Below are positions 24,501 to 35,800 of a stretch of 64,000 bases of DNA, piece by piece; position 1 is the first letter of the stretch, and each line of letters starts with the position of its first letter. The position numbers were made by a program, and so were the translations under genes. Source of the DNA: Xiphias gladius (lineage: Eukaryota > Chordata > Actinopteri > Istiophoriformes > Xiphiidae); assembly GCF_016859285.1 (NCBI RefSeq), contig NC_053416.1:832501-896500 (forward strand), in the 5' to 3' direction. Under the pieces are notes generated by a model, which was not told where the DNA came from, did not search any database, and worked only from the letters and a program-made list of their open reading frames with translations.

Positions 24501-27500
24501 GTTATAAGTCATAAGAGCAGTTTCTGCGTTGCCAGGTTGTGTGAAATCCTCCTCCAGCAGTTACTTTATCTTTTTATATCTTTAATTCATCAGGGACACG
24601 TCTCCAACGGACTGTTTGACCACTGGGCTGCTGGAAAAGAACTGCAGGACAGCTGCACCAAAATCCATTTAGGAACTGATTATTGACATTTATAATGGTA
24701 GAACCTTTTATTAACTTATACATAGAGTCCGACTCACTGTGTATCTGTGTGCAAAACTTAAAAATAGTCCAAATGAAGAGAGAACAACACAATACATGTG
24801 ACATGTCGACGTGTCCTGCTTGAATAAAACGCTTTGGCAATAACGTGGCTGTTTCCATTCAGTAACAATGCAGTTACAAATGATGATAAACCATTTATAA
24901 GTCATCAGGTCTGCAGCTGTAAATGTTAATAAACAGTTTCTGAATGGATTTTGGTCCAGATGTCCTGCAGCTGTTTTCCATAAGATCAGTGGTCAAACAG
25001 TCTGTTGGAGACGTGTCCCTCATGAATTAGAGAGATAAAATGACAAAGTGTCTGCAGGAGGAGGATTTTCCACAACCTGGCAACCCAGAAGTTGTTCTCA
25101 TTAATGTCTCATAACTGATCTATAAAGCATCAATAAATGATTTATTAACCATCTATTGAATCAATAACATTGATAAATCCTTTAATTAAAGGAAAGAGTT
25201 TAGTCTGGACATGGGGGCAGTGCAGTCATTAGTTCCTGTGTTTGTGTCTCCAGGTGGTGGGATGTGGTCTACAGGCCATACCCCTCGTCCTGTCCCGGGC
25301 GTCACAGAGGATCCATTATCGATCCCTTTGTGTCCCCGATGATCTGTCTGACCGTGGCGTGGACAAGCTGCCGCAGAGCCACTACGCCCAGGACGCACTG
25401 AGGGTCTGGGACGCGCTGCACAGGTAAACAAACCCCTCAACCAGGCGCTTAGTCCAGGAAGCTGCATTAACCAGCCGAAAGTCCAAGGTTGACGGCGGAA
25501 GGGAAGTGACAGAGCTCACATCCTGATCAACCGAGGCTGGTTACAAAAAGTAAGATAAATGCCTGCAGAATGGAACCACCAATATAAACTCAAACATCCT
25601 CAAAGTATTTTCTATAAAGTCATAAAGAATCTGTGAAGGGGATTAATCCAATAAATAATAGTAATGGAGTTAGAGTTTACGTCATCCTTACAAACTTTCA
25701 CTGAGATATGGTGAATTTCTGGCAGCGACGTGTCAACAAAGTCTGGGCACAACGGCCGCAACACGCAGCTCCGTCGTGAACAGCGTGCTGTGGCTTCTGG
25801 AAGCAACCTGAGGTGTAGTGTCAGGACAGAGCAGGACGGTTCTGGCCTGATGGACTGGATCATGGAAGAGGCTTTGGAGGCTTGAACTCATCTCCTCTTC
25901 TTTAACTTCTTAAAGCTACAAACTTCATTCAAACTGTAAACAGGTCTCCACGCGCTGCGACACTCGCGCCTCTCAAGAACGTAGTAGTAGGAGAGGCTCG
26001 CATCAATGACGGCTCTGTTCTGAAGCGTCCCACTGAACCAGGACAGCGAGCCAGCACGAACGACACCGGGACCCTGAAACTGAAGCCGCTGAATGGGATT
26101 CAACCGTCATTAATTTCATCATTTTGCAGCTGTGCTTTCCCCACTGCGACGAGTCAAGGTGTCTCGGTGAGAGAAAGGTATTTCATTCTTGCATTTTCTT
26201 GAGGAAATGTGACCGTGCTTCGCCGTGCAGTGTCCACGCTGCTGAAACCTTCAAACCAAGCCTGTGGCTGAATCCAAATGTCCACGCTCCGGACAAACTG
26301 AGCCCAGGACTTGGATCACGCTAACCTTATACACCACTCCCATTATTCACACGTGTTGTTCTGTGTGAACTGTGTGAGCCGCATCCCGTTGCCTTGGACA
26401 GGAACGTTCTGATGGTTCTGATTCTGATTCCCATTAACGCTGAGGATCCTCAGCGTCAACGCTGATTCTTTCTTTCTAAGCCGAATGAAAATCAACCCTT
26501 TCCTGTCTAAATTATTACAAACAAATCCAAGTCATTCATTAATAGTCTTCGCAGGGTCTCCAGACTTAAGAGGCATCGGAACTGAACATAACGAATGTCT
26601 GTCGCGTTCATTCTTTTCATTGCCACGTGTGGTGAAGACTGCAGCACAGTCATCAGTCCACGTGGAACTGATCTGTTTTCTATTTTCTGATTGAAATAAA
26701 CTCCGTGTGTGTGTGTGTGTGTGTGTGGCAGGTTTGTGGTCGGCTGGGTGGATCTGTATTACAGCGCAGACAGTGAGGTGCAGCAGGACTCTGAACTTCA
26801 ACACTGGATCACCGACATCAACGGACACGGCTTCACGAACGACTCGGGTGTGTTTGTCTTGTTTGTCTCAGAGACAGACAGCTTTGTCCATCTCAACCTG
26901 TCCCACGACGGCATCGTAAACTGTGGCGTTTCCTTCAGGTTTCCCTCAGGTTTTCCAGACCAAAGCTGAAGTGTCCAGGTTTGTCACCATGATCATCTAC
27001 ACCTGTTCAGCTCTGCACGCCGCCGTCAACTTCTCCCAGGTGAGTCAGACGGAAGCCGAACATCTACAGGACGTCTCATCGCTGTAGTAAAACAAGCCCG
27101 TGGCACCGGGTTGGACAGGAAGTGATCTGGAGATACTCTTCCCACACACGTCTGTAAACCAGCGTCGGAGGTTTTTCTCTCGAGTTTCTCTCGTCTCCTT
27201 CGACTGGACATTTTGACACAAGAATAAAGCATTTGCAGTAATCAACTGTCTCGCATCATCACTGGGAACCATCTCCATTTGCCTCTTTTCAGATATTGTT
27301 GTTTTTTCATGGGCTTTTACAGTGAACAGTGCTTTGCTGTTCTCTCTAATTCTCGTCCCCCACGTTTCGTCTCTTCTGTCTGTCTTCGTGTCCTCCAGCT
27401 AGATTTCACTCTCTGGATGCCAAACTGTCCGGCCTCCATGTCGCGTCCTCCTCCGGAGGTCAAAGGCTCGGTGACGGAGGAAGACATCATGTCCTTTCTG

Positions 27501-28405
27501 CCGGATGTGAACTCGACCTGTCGCGTCCTGATGGCGCTGACTCTGCTCTCGCAGCCCACCGTTAACTTTGTGAGGCTCCACCCACACCGTCACGTCCGCT
27601 CTAGAGGAAAACAAAATCAAACGCACCTCGTTCTGATGAAAACAGGCCTCACGAAACATCTCAGATTCCATCTTTGTTGTTTTGTGGGATTCGTAATGTT
27701 GTTCTTTCTAAAATGTTTAGGTAGCAACTAAATGTACGAGTGAGTTTTTCTTACTGACGCAACATTTTCAATAAGAACAATAATTCGTACAGAGTGTGAT
27801 AAAATCCTCTTATGCGAGTTTCATTCTCAGTTCCCACATCCACGTGAAACTTTGATAATCGATCAATCGTTTAAGTCGTTTTTGAGCAGAAAAGCCAAAA
27901 ATTCACTGACATTGAGGCCATTTCTCAGTCCTTTCTGACACTTCACTCACCGGACAATCAGTCAATTATTAACGAAAAGAAATGGATTGATAATGAAAAT
28001 AACTGTTGGTCTCAGCGTCACAGTTTTTCTGTGATGGAATAACACGACTTTACCTGAGGTTTTCTGTCTGTTATTGAATTTACACTCAGAAAAAAAATGA
28101 AAGAAATTTGATCAAACACAACTTCACAACAAATTTAAACTAAAACAGTTCAGGTCCGGACCCGATTCATATGAGAAAAGAGCCGAAGTGTTCTGACGTA
28201 AACCTCTGCCCGTCTCCCCCCGCAGGTTCCTCTGTGTCAGTACAAGGAGGCCGTCTTCAGAGACGACGCCCACCGCAGGCTGGTGGTGGAGGTGCAGGCT
28301 GAACTCAAGACCATTTCTGACCACATCTCAGAGCGCAACAGCCAGCTGGAGCTGCCGTATCCTTACCTCTGCCCCGAACACATCGAGAACAGCGTGGCCA
28401 TTTAA
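18584..28405 (+). CDS. arachidonate lipoxygenase family protein (ALOXE3/ALOX12-like), complete
   Basis: Non-heme-iron lipoxygenase that inserts O2 into, or isomerises hydroperoxides of, polyunsaturated fatty acids. Coding exons: 18584-18742, 19430-19664, 20150-20231, 20725-20814, 20912-21027, 22117-22289, 22384-22527, 22976-23179, 24290-24376, 25254-25423, 26732-26847, 26939-27039, 27399-27569, 28226-28405. All junctions are phase-consistent; the total is 2028 nt, 675 residues plus TAA, normal for the family (about 660-710). The N-terminal PLAT domain spans about 1-120 ([16 protein letters not shown]). Iron ligands are His374 and His379 ([11 protein letters not shown]), His552 and Asn556 (SALHAAVN), and the C-terminal Ile675 (ENSVAI). 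The Coffa position is Ala417 ([10 protein letters not shown]), which in the family favours S-stereochemistry. ATGATG offers two adjacent starts; the first was taken. Fish relatives are often labelled hydroperoxide isomerase ALOXE3-like, but subtype cannot be settled here. Donors of exons 8 and 9 are weak (GTTCCC, GTTCGT). Confidence 0.92.
24424..25176. mobile_element. long-inverted-repeat MITE in lipoxygenase intron 9
   Basis: The left arm (about 24440-24680) and right arm (about 24936-25176) are reverse complements of each other over roughly 200 bp. Shared blocks include GGGACACGTCTCCAAC, CTGTTTGACCACTG and ACCAAAATCCATT. A loop of about 250 bp separates them. A second copy of the right-arm sequence lies at 30095-30375, showing that it is dispersed. 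No coding capacity is present, and the superfamily is not identified. Confidence 0.7.
26705..26728 (+). repeat. (GT)n microsatellite at lipoxygenase exon 11 acceptor
   Basis: About 12 GT units run directly into GGCAG|G, the 3' splice site of exon 11 (26732). They replace the usual polypyrimidine tract. Confidence 0.9.
27840..28015. repeat. hAT-type MITE remnant
   Basis: TTTGATAATCGATCAATCGTTTAAG at the left and AATCAGTCAATTATTAACG/ATGAAAATAACTGTTGG at the right resemble the ends of a very common fish hAT-like MITE. A further end (AGGGCTGCGACAAAATAATTC) lies at about 28660-28710. Family assignment is from memory. Confidence 0.45.
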
Positions 28406-29514
28406 CTCAACATTTAGTCCTCAACCTAAATCCGATAGAATCCAGTGTAATCAGCTGTATGGGACTATCAGTCTACACTTTTTACTCATTTTCTCCATCG
28501 CTTGGCTGAATTTTAACTATTATAAAAATTAAATTGCCAAGTGAATGTACTGTAAGGAATTAATGACTCATATTGCGGATGTAAACCCTCTGAGACAAAC
28601 AGATCTGGTTTATTTCTATAAAAATGAACTTGCACAAGTTCACAACTTTTATTGTCAGTAGGGCTGCGACAAAATAATTCGTTCATTATTGATCAATCTC
28701 TCAGTTAAACTTGGAGCCAAACGCTGACAGGCAGGAAAGACAAACACATTCGCAATGTGTAAGACTACGGTTTGCTTTGGAAACGTCCTTTTGAAAATGT
28801 GCAGGATTTGTAGAAATGGTGATGTCCCAGGATGTCCCCAAACACATGGGCCGGTTTCACCAAATCTCCAACAATCTCTAGGCTATGACTTTTGACACGG
28901 GATCATTTTGACATTTAATTAGTCGATGCAAAAGCCACGCTTGCAACCCTTGAGCATGCGAGAGCCGTGTCGGACTCACATTTATCAGCCATTTGTGAGG
29001 GAAACGGGGCCCTGGTTTAGAATTCAGCAGGCGTAACAGGATACGGCCGTCTGCAAGTTCGGGCAAATTCCGTATTTTTTGATTTTTGAAGTGAAAAGAA
29101 GTGAATCCAACCCCCTGCAGCAAACAGACATTAAAAACGAGCCATTATTCAAATGCTAATGCTGTGCTACTTTTTTTTATTTCATCAACTTAAAAAATAG
29201 ATAAAAACAAAACAGTAAACATGTACAAACCATAGAGCGCCCTACCTACGCTCAACCTTTGCATACAGCTGTACAGAGCAGAACGGTTACCTGCATTACA
29301 TTTGACAGTGATTTAGATACGTTTAATTCTTTAATGCGGTAAATTTTGTTTGTTGTGGTTTTCTTTGCATTTGCTCAAAATCTGAAGGCACAACTGTCTA
29401 AAACGAAACCACTAATAATACAGCAATGGTACCGACAATGACAGTAAAGTGACAAAAATAAATTATGCTCCACGAATTCGAATCACGTTTTCTAAAACCA
29501 AACTTTAAGTCCAC

Positions 29515-29800
29515 AGCCATGCTAGCGGCTCTGTGGGGCTGTGATAGACCCAGTGTGCTAGCATCAGCATGCTAACATGCTAACATGCCGATGTTCACCA
29601 TCTTAGTTGAGCATGTTAGCACGCTAACATTTGCTAGTTTACACTTAACAGTAAAGAGGTAAAGTCCAGGCTGAGGCTGATGGGCACGTCATTAGTTCTT
29701 CAGGTATTTGGTCATACGACGAGTGAAAGTGTTGACCTGATGGCGGGATCCACCAAAGACCAACTTTCAGCCCGGACGCAGGTGGCGGACCGCCTGGCGG
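29515..29800. repeat. dispersed fish repeat, copy 1
   Basis: GCATGCTAACATGCTAACATG blocks are followed by AGGCTGATGGGCACGTCATTAG, TTTGGTCATACGACGAG and GTTGACCTGATGGCGG (each a separate block). The same order recurs at 40590-40760, so this is one dispersed family. It is noncoding. Confidence 0.65.
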
Positions 29801-30094
29801 ACGCTGGCACACGTCTGTAAAGCCACGCTGCTAGCATGACTAAATACGACTAAATATTCAGGAACGTGTTTGATGCAAACAGTTCAGATTTTGAGAGTTT
29901 TTTCTAACTGAGAGCTGTGGTCGCTTTTTATTTTACATTATATTACATTAAGAATTTCAATGTAGTGTTGAAACCTGTTGATACTGATTGTGAACAGACT
30001 GATAATAACACTGAAATAAATCGCCAACTTCTACCTCCTGTGTGGTTACTTCCGCATAATATATAAAACTACAGTCTTTCCGGTATCACTTTCT

Positions 30095-30375
30095 GACAAG
30101 GCCTCATTTACAAAAGATTTATAAGCGGTAATTAATGAATTTATTACTGTTTAATAGATGGATTTTGTTTCTGACTGGATCTTGGTCCAGATGTCCTGCA
30201 GCTTTTCCATAAGATCAGTGGTCAAAAGTCTGTTGGAGACGTGTCCCTCATGAGCGAAAGCGATAAAAAGACAAAGTGTCGTGTTGCAGGAGGAATTTTC
30301 TGGCAACCGTTCTTATGAATGTCTTATAACTGATCTGTAAAGCAGCAATAAATGATTTATTAACCATTTTTAAAT
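30095..30375. mobile_element. second copy of the intron-9 MITE (single arm)
   Basis: It carries GATCTTGGTCCAGATGTCCTG, CATAAGATCAGTGGTCAAA and TTGGAGACGTGTCCCTCATG in the same order as 24950-25030. It ends in the AATAAATGATTTATTAACCAT block that also closes copy 1. Only one arm is present. Confidence 0.7.
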
Positions 30376-30869
30376 CCACTGATCACAGCTTAAAAACCCT
30401 CTATGCACAGTGCCTCGTCAGTACTGTTTTTTCTGTCACGTACCTTTAAATAATACAGAAACATGATAATACATCACATGAAATTTTTCATTTTAAAGCA
30501 TTCAAAGTTTGTTCATCCCATTCCCGCTCTTCACCTTCCGATCGCTCTTCCTATTCTCAGGACACCTGATCCACCACCCAAAGCTTCCGGCTGTCGCCGT
30601 AGATGGCTCCCCCCAGTAACACGGGGCAGCTGGTTACACCGAAGCTTGGGGTTCGGTTTCAGTTTCGGGGAAACTGAGAGATGAGGAGAAGCTGAAGGGG
30701 AGATGGTTTTCCTCTCCAGTCCTTTTTCACTTTCTTTCGCTGTAATCTGCCTGCGAGGCTCATCCAGGGGAGTTTCAGGGGGGTTTTCCTGCGTGTGAGG
30801 GCTTTCCTCGTCCTTCGATCTCTATCCTCTGTCCCTCCTCGCTTCCTTTCCTCCTCGCTTCCTCGCTCC

Positions 30870-31028
30870 CTAGCTGACAGGATCCACCACCAGGACCTTA
30901 CACTCCCTCTTGGCGATCTTGTCCAGCGACAGCAGCGTTTTGTCCTGCGGCGGCAGGTAGAGTGGCCGACCGACCGGAGAGCCGACAGGGGGGGTGATGG
31001 CCCGTCGCTCCATGGCACTGCCCGTCCT

Positions 31029-31069
<41 letters not shown>

Positions 31070-32831
31070 CAGACGTGGTTAGATGACTGAAGTGAATTAT
31101 GTGATATTAGTCTTCAACTTGTCTAAACTCCGCGGGGTACCTCATGATGTGGGACCAGGATGGCTGCTGGTGGGAGAAGGACTGAGATCGACCCAGGCTG
31201 GCCTGGTGTCGGTCCAACAGGTCTCGCACTGCCGGGCTTGATGGGCTGTTCTTACCTGGGGGGGTGATGGGACAACAAGGCATGTTTAACTCTTAAACTC
31301 CTCTACTATCTTATTTAAGCTCTTCTTGGAAGCTATATACGGTATATACATGCTGCAACTCGTCGGTGCTGCGTGGTGGACAAACTCTGCAACGGAGACG
31401 CTGTTTCTGAATGGACTCGAACGTTTCTTTGACCTTTGCCAATGTCCTTTACATATTTCACGGATGAATACAAACTCAACGATAATGTGAAAGACGGACG
31501 AAAGAACAAATGAACTAAACTAAGTCTAAACTGACGTAAAGTTTTATTCGACCTCCTTCAGAATCACGGACTGTAGCTCCTGATCAGTAAAACGGTTTCC
31601 TCCAGCAGCCGGTGATATCGCTGTCCGTTTGACCTGTTGACAGGCTCAGTGACGTTCTCTGAAGAACCGGATTTATGGACTACATTTGTCCACTGTCCAC
31701 TGAGAGCTAGACAGGAAGCGGCAAAAAACAGCGCAGACATTTGGAAAGACGTAAACTGACGTAACATCATCAGGTGAAACCTTAACGTCAGTTTCAGGCG
31801 AATCTTTCATGCTGCTGTCAGAAGGAACGAGTCAGTTCAGGATTAACGTCGACAGTCAAACGCGTAAAGTTTTCCTTCAGAGGTCGAGGACAGAAATATC
31901 ACTACGCCATCTGACGTCTTAGCTTCTGCTCCAAAGAAAAACTCTGACACTGAACAGTTTTTCAGTGAATCAGTGGAGAGAACAGGAAGCCGTGCTAACG
32001 GCAATGCTAATGCTAATGCTAGCTGAGCAGGAACAGTGTTTATAATGAGAACTGAGTCCTGTGTTTCACTGCAGAGCAGGGTCACGTGGTCACTGTGTGT
32101 CAACAGGTAAACAGTGACCAGAACCGGCCCTGTAACCATGGTAACCGGTCCCGTGAAAGACCGGGGGACCGGTATATCTGGCAGCGGGTAAATTCCGCTG
32201 ATGATATCTGCCTGGCTCTGTTACCTGCTTTGTTGGGGCTGAGGTTGGAAAATGAAAACGCATAAAGTGCGGCAGACTGATGCTGTCTGCTTCATCGTTC
32301 TTACTCCATTTCTGGAAAATCATACCTGCTTATAAATCCTACCTGGACTGTGTTTACTGCTGAAAAAGCGGTTTTAACCTCTACATGACTTTGAGCGGGT
32401 TGAAAAAAGGAGAAGGAAAATTCTTACGCGACAGGGGCCGAGCGTCAGGTGGAGGGTTGGAAACCGAGGCTGTGAACTGAAGCTTCAGCTTCATATGCTG
32501 ACTCAGCTGGAGAGAGGGACAGCAAATCAGAGGAAAGGACACGGAAGAGAGCAAAACTTGATTTTCTGTCTGGGGTGAAGAGATTAGTAATCAGGTGTTG
32601 GGCTGCAGGAACCAATCGCTTCAGTCACCGAATGCTTGTTAATCGAACTTTAGTTATCTGCGCTTCAGGGTCGAGGTCCCGGTTCAGTACCTCGTACAGT
32701 CCTGGTCTGAGGATCTGGAAGGCCACGCTGAAGGACAGGGTGCTTCCTTTCCGACAGTGACCGAGGTTACTGAGAGGAGTGTGACAGACCACAGCGGCCA
32801 GCGCTGCATCCTCCCCCTGACCGCGACCTGA

Positions 32832-32892
<61 letters not shown>

Positions 32893-35800
32893 AGTGTCAG
32901 CATTTCTCTGGACCGGTTACCGTAAGATAAGGCTGGTTTTAAAGCTTTTAAACGTCTCTGAAACAAAGAAGGTCATTTTCAGTTTTAGTTTTTAGTCTGA
33001 GAGGATTTCAGAAGCTCAGATCACATAATCTGTTGCATCCGTAAATTTAAATCAAATATTCTCGACCAGTCTCAACACATGCATTCAAAAATCAAAGCTG
33101 ATTAGGTTCTGTGCTAATTATTGAGATACTGTCACCAAACACAACCACGCAATTGTACTTCTATAGTTATGGGGACCCTCGCTCTCGAAACACATTGCGT
33201 CTCACCTAACTCTGTGCTTCACCGACACACCCGTGTCTGAATTAAACCCTGAAGCCAAGTCCCAACCGTAAAACAGTCTCTCGAAGAAGTGATCTTCAAT
33301 ATTAACCGATCCTCACATCTGACTTACTACCGTGTCCCTTACTCCGACATCGACCCTGAACTGAGTCTTAAACCTAAAACTGAATAAGTCAGGCTGTGGG
33401 ATCTCGCAGCCTGTTCCCACAAAGAAGCGGGCGTCAACAGATTTACGTCCCCACAACTTTAGTCCCGCACACACTGACCCTCTGGAGTCCAGACGAGCCG
33501 CACAGCCAGGAAGTCCTGCAGGTTGTTGAGCAGAACATATTTGACCTTGAAGTGCTCCTTCACCCGGACGGTGCTCGGGCAGCTCGCCGTCATGACGAAC
33601 CGTGGCTGGTCCAGACGGATACTGGGCAGCCTGACGGGGGAGAGAGAAGTGGAGGGGGTTTCAAAGCTGTTTCATTCTGTCCCAGGGCCGTTTCTGGACA
33701 TTTGTGTGGCCCTGTCAGACAACCACCGGCGCCCCACACTTAGAACACTTTATGCCTGCATTGAAATGACTTTAGATTTGTGTGATACCTGAACAGGCCT
33801 GCATTAAGGAAGCATAACCTGTATCACAGCTTTCCTTTGAAGGTTTCCCATAATATTTCATTATATATCTATAGATGAAATTGGATCTGTTGTTTCTAAC
33901 AGACAGCAGCACTTTAGAGGTGTAGTTCACCTGCAAAACATCATCATTTCTGGGCATTTTCCCAGACCGACCCTGAGCTCAAGCTCGGCTCTAGACAGTT
34001 TCACTTTCATTTAATCTAGATTTGACATAACAGCAAGTGTTAGCCCCCGGCAGAGTGTCCCCATACAGAGTCTGCCTGCAGACTCCTCTCAGCATTAGGT
34101 GGACTATATATATATATTGTAATGCTGCCATTGGATTTTTTAACAAAATAATGTGCACACAGGCATGAGTGGGACAGACTTTTAAAAGCAGACTGTCTGA
34201 AAACAATCAAAAATAAGTCTTATTCTCTTTTGGTGCCCATCCCGCTAATGGCATTCAGGCGACTAACTACTTTCCCTGAAAATGATCCCGCTTGGTCTTT
34301 ACCGGTAGTGGGTGTAGATACAGTTGGTGAAAGGCATCTTGGGAGTTGACCACTGCAGCACAGCGACCAAGGGAACCTCCAGCCCCTGAAAGTACATCAA
34401 CACACACAGTGACATTCAACATACTGGGATGAATTAAAGTGAATATTATGACCACACGAGGGAGCTGTGGAAGTACAGGATACCTGAAGCACTGCAGTCA
34501 GGTCCAGAAACCCGGAACTGGAGCCGCGTATTGACCAAAGCGCACAATCTGTCCATGTGTTTATCACATGAGATTTTCTCTTTTCATGGTTTAAAACCAG
34601 TTTCTGTGTCAGTGTTTCCTTACTGCTCCCCGTGCTCACTTTGTTTTGATAAATCTAACAACAAACTACTAACATTACATGCTTGAAGTCTCAACATGCA
34701 GGACGTGACTTAAACGTCATTTTCATCTGGAGACACAAAAAAGACAGTTTCCGGGTCTAAGTTTGTTTTCAGAAGTAGGTAATGCTGATCATACACACTT
34801 TTCAAAACGCACTGTAAAAACAACAAAATAAGTGTGTAAGAAATATTTTCCAACAACAGCTCAGACTATCCGGCCTTCTTGGAGTCTCTGGGTGGGGTCC
34901 TGGGAAGAGGACCACCCGGGGGACTGACCACCTATAGTCCTCCCGGGGGACTTTCAATGCTCATGTAGGCAACGATGGAGAAACCTGGAGGGGGTTGATT
35001 GGGAGGTACGGCCTGCCTGATCTGAACCTGTGTGGTGTTCTGTTATTGGACGTCTGTGCTCATCATTGATTGGTCATGTTTGAGCATAGGTTGGTTCATA
35101 AGTGTACTTGGTACCACAACACCCGAGGCCTAAGATCAATGATTGACTTTGAGGTCATATCATCAGATCTGTGCCTGTATGTCTTGGACACCTGGATGAA
35201 GAGAGGAGCAGAGCTGGTAACTGATCACCACCTGGTGGTGAATTGGATCTGGTAAACCCAAACGTGAGGTGAGGGTAACTTGGGAACATATGGCTGAGGC
35301 CCCAGTCAACAAGGTCTTCAAGTCCCACCTCCGGAAGAACTTCTCATGCACTCCGGGGGAGAACGGGGACATGGAATCATGTGTGGAGTGGGCCATGTTC
35401 AGGATATTGGGAGGTGCGGTCAGAAGATCATAGGTGACCGTTGAGGGGGAAGCTGAGAACCTGCTAGTGGGAGCTTGAGAGAGGCCCTCAAGCTGGAGAA
35501 GGAGGCCTTTCGGGCACAGTTGGCCTTCGGGTCTTCTGAAGCATTAGATGGGTACCGGGGGGCCAGAAGGGTTGTGGCTGTGGCGGTTGCAGATGCAAAA
35601 ACCCGTGTGTGGGAGGAGTTCGGGGAGGCTATGGAGAAGGACTTTCTTTTAGCAAACCATCAGACCACTCAGGAGGGGAAAGCAGGGCTGGCTTGGCCCA
35701 GGCTGTGTTCAGCCGTGGAAGTGACTCTGACTTAGGATATCGTCGAGCAGCGGAAAGAGCACTTTGAGGAACTCCTCAACCTGGACAACATGTCCTGTGA

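Larger units (their letters stand above)
28406..30869. other. intergenic between lipoxygenase and trappc14 (converging genes)
   Basis: The two genes are tail to tail here. The 3' UTRs of both presumably lie in this stretch. I see repeats (about 28660-28710, 29515-29800, 30095-30375) and no further exon. Confidence 0.5.

Noticed and set aside
33396-33792. Plus-strand frames of 115 and 89 codons
   Set aside because: Antisense to trappc14 exon 9 and its intron.
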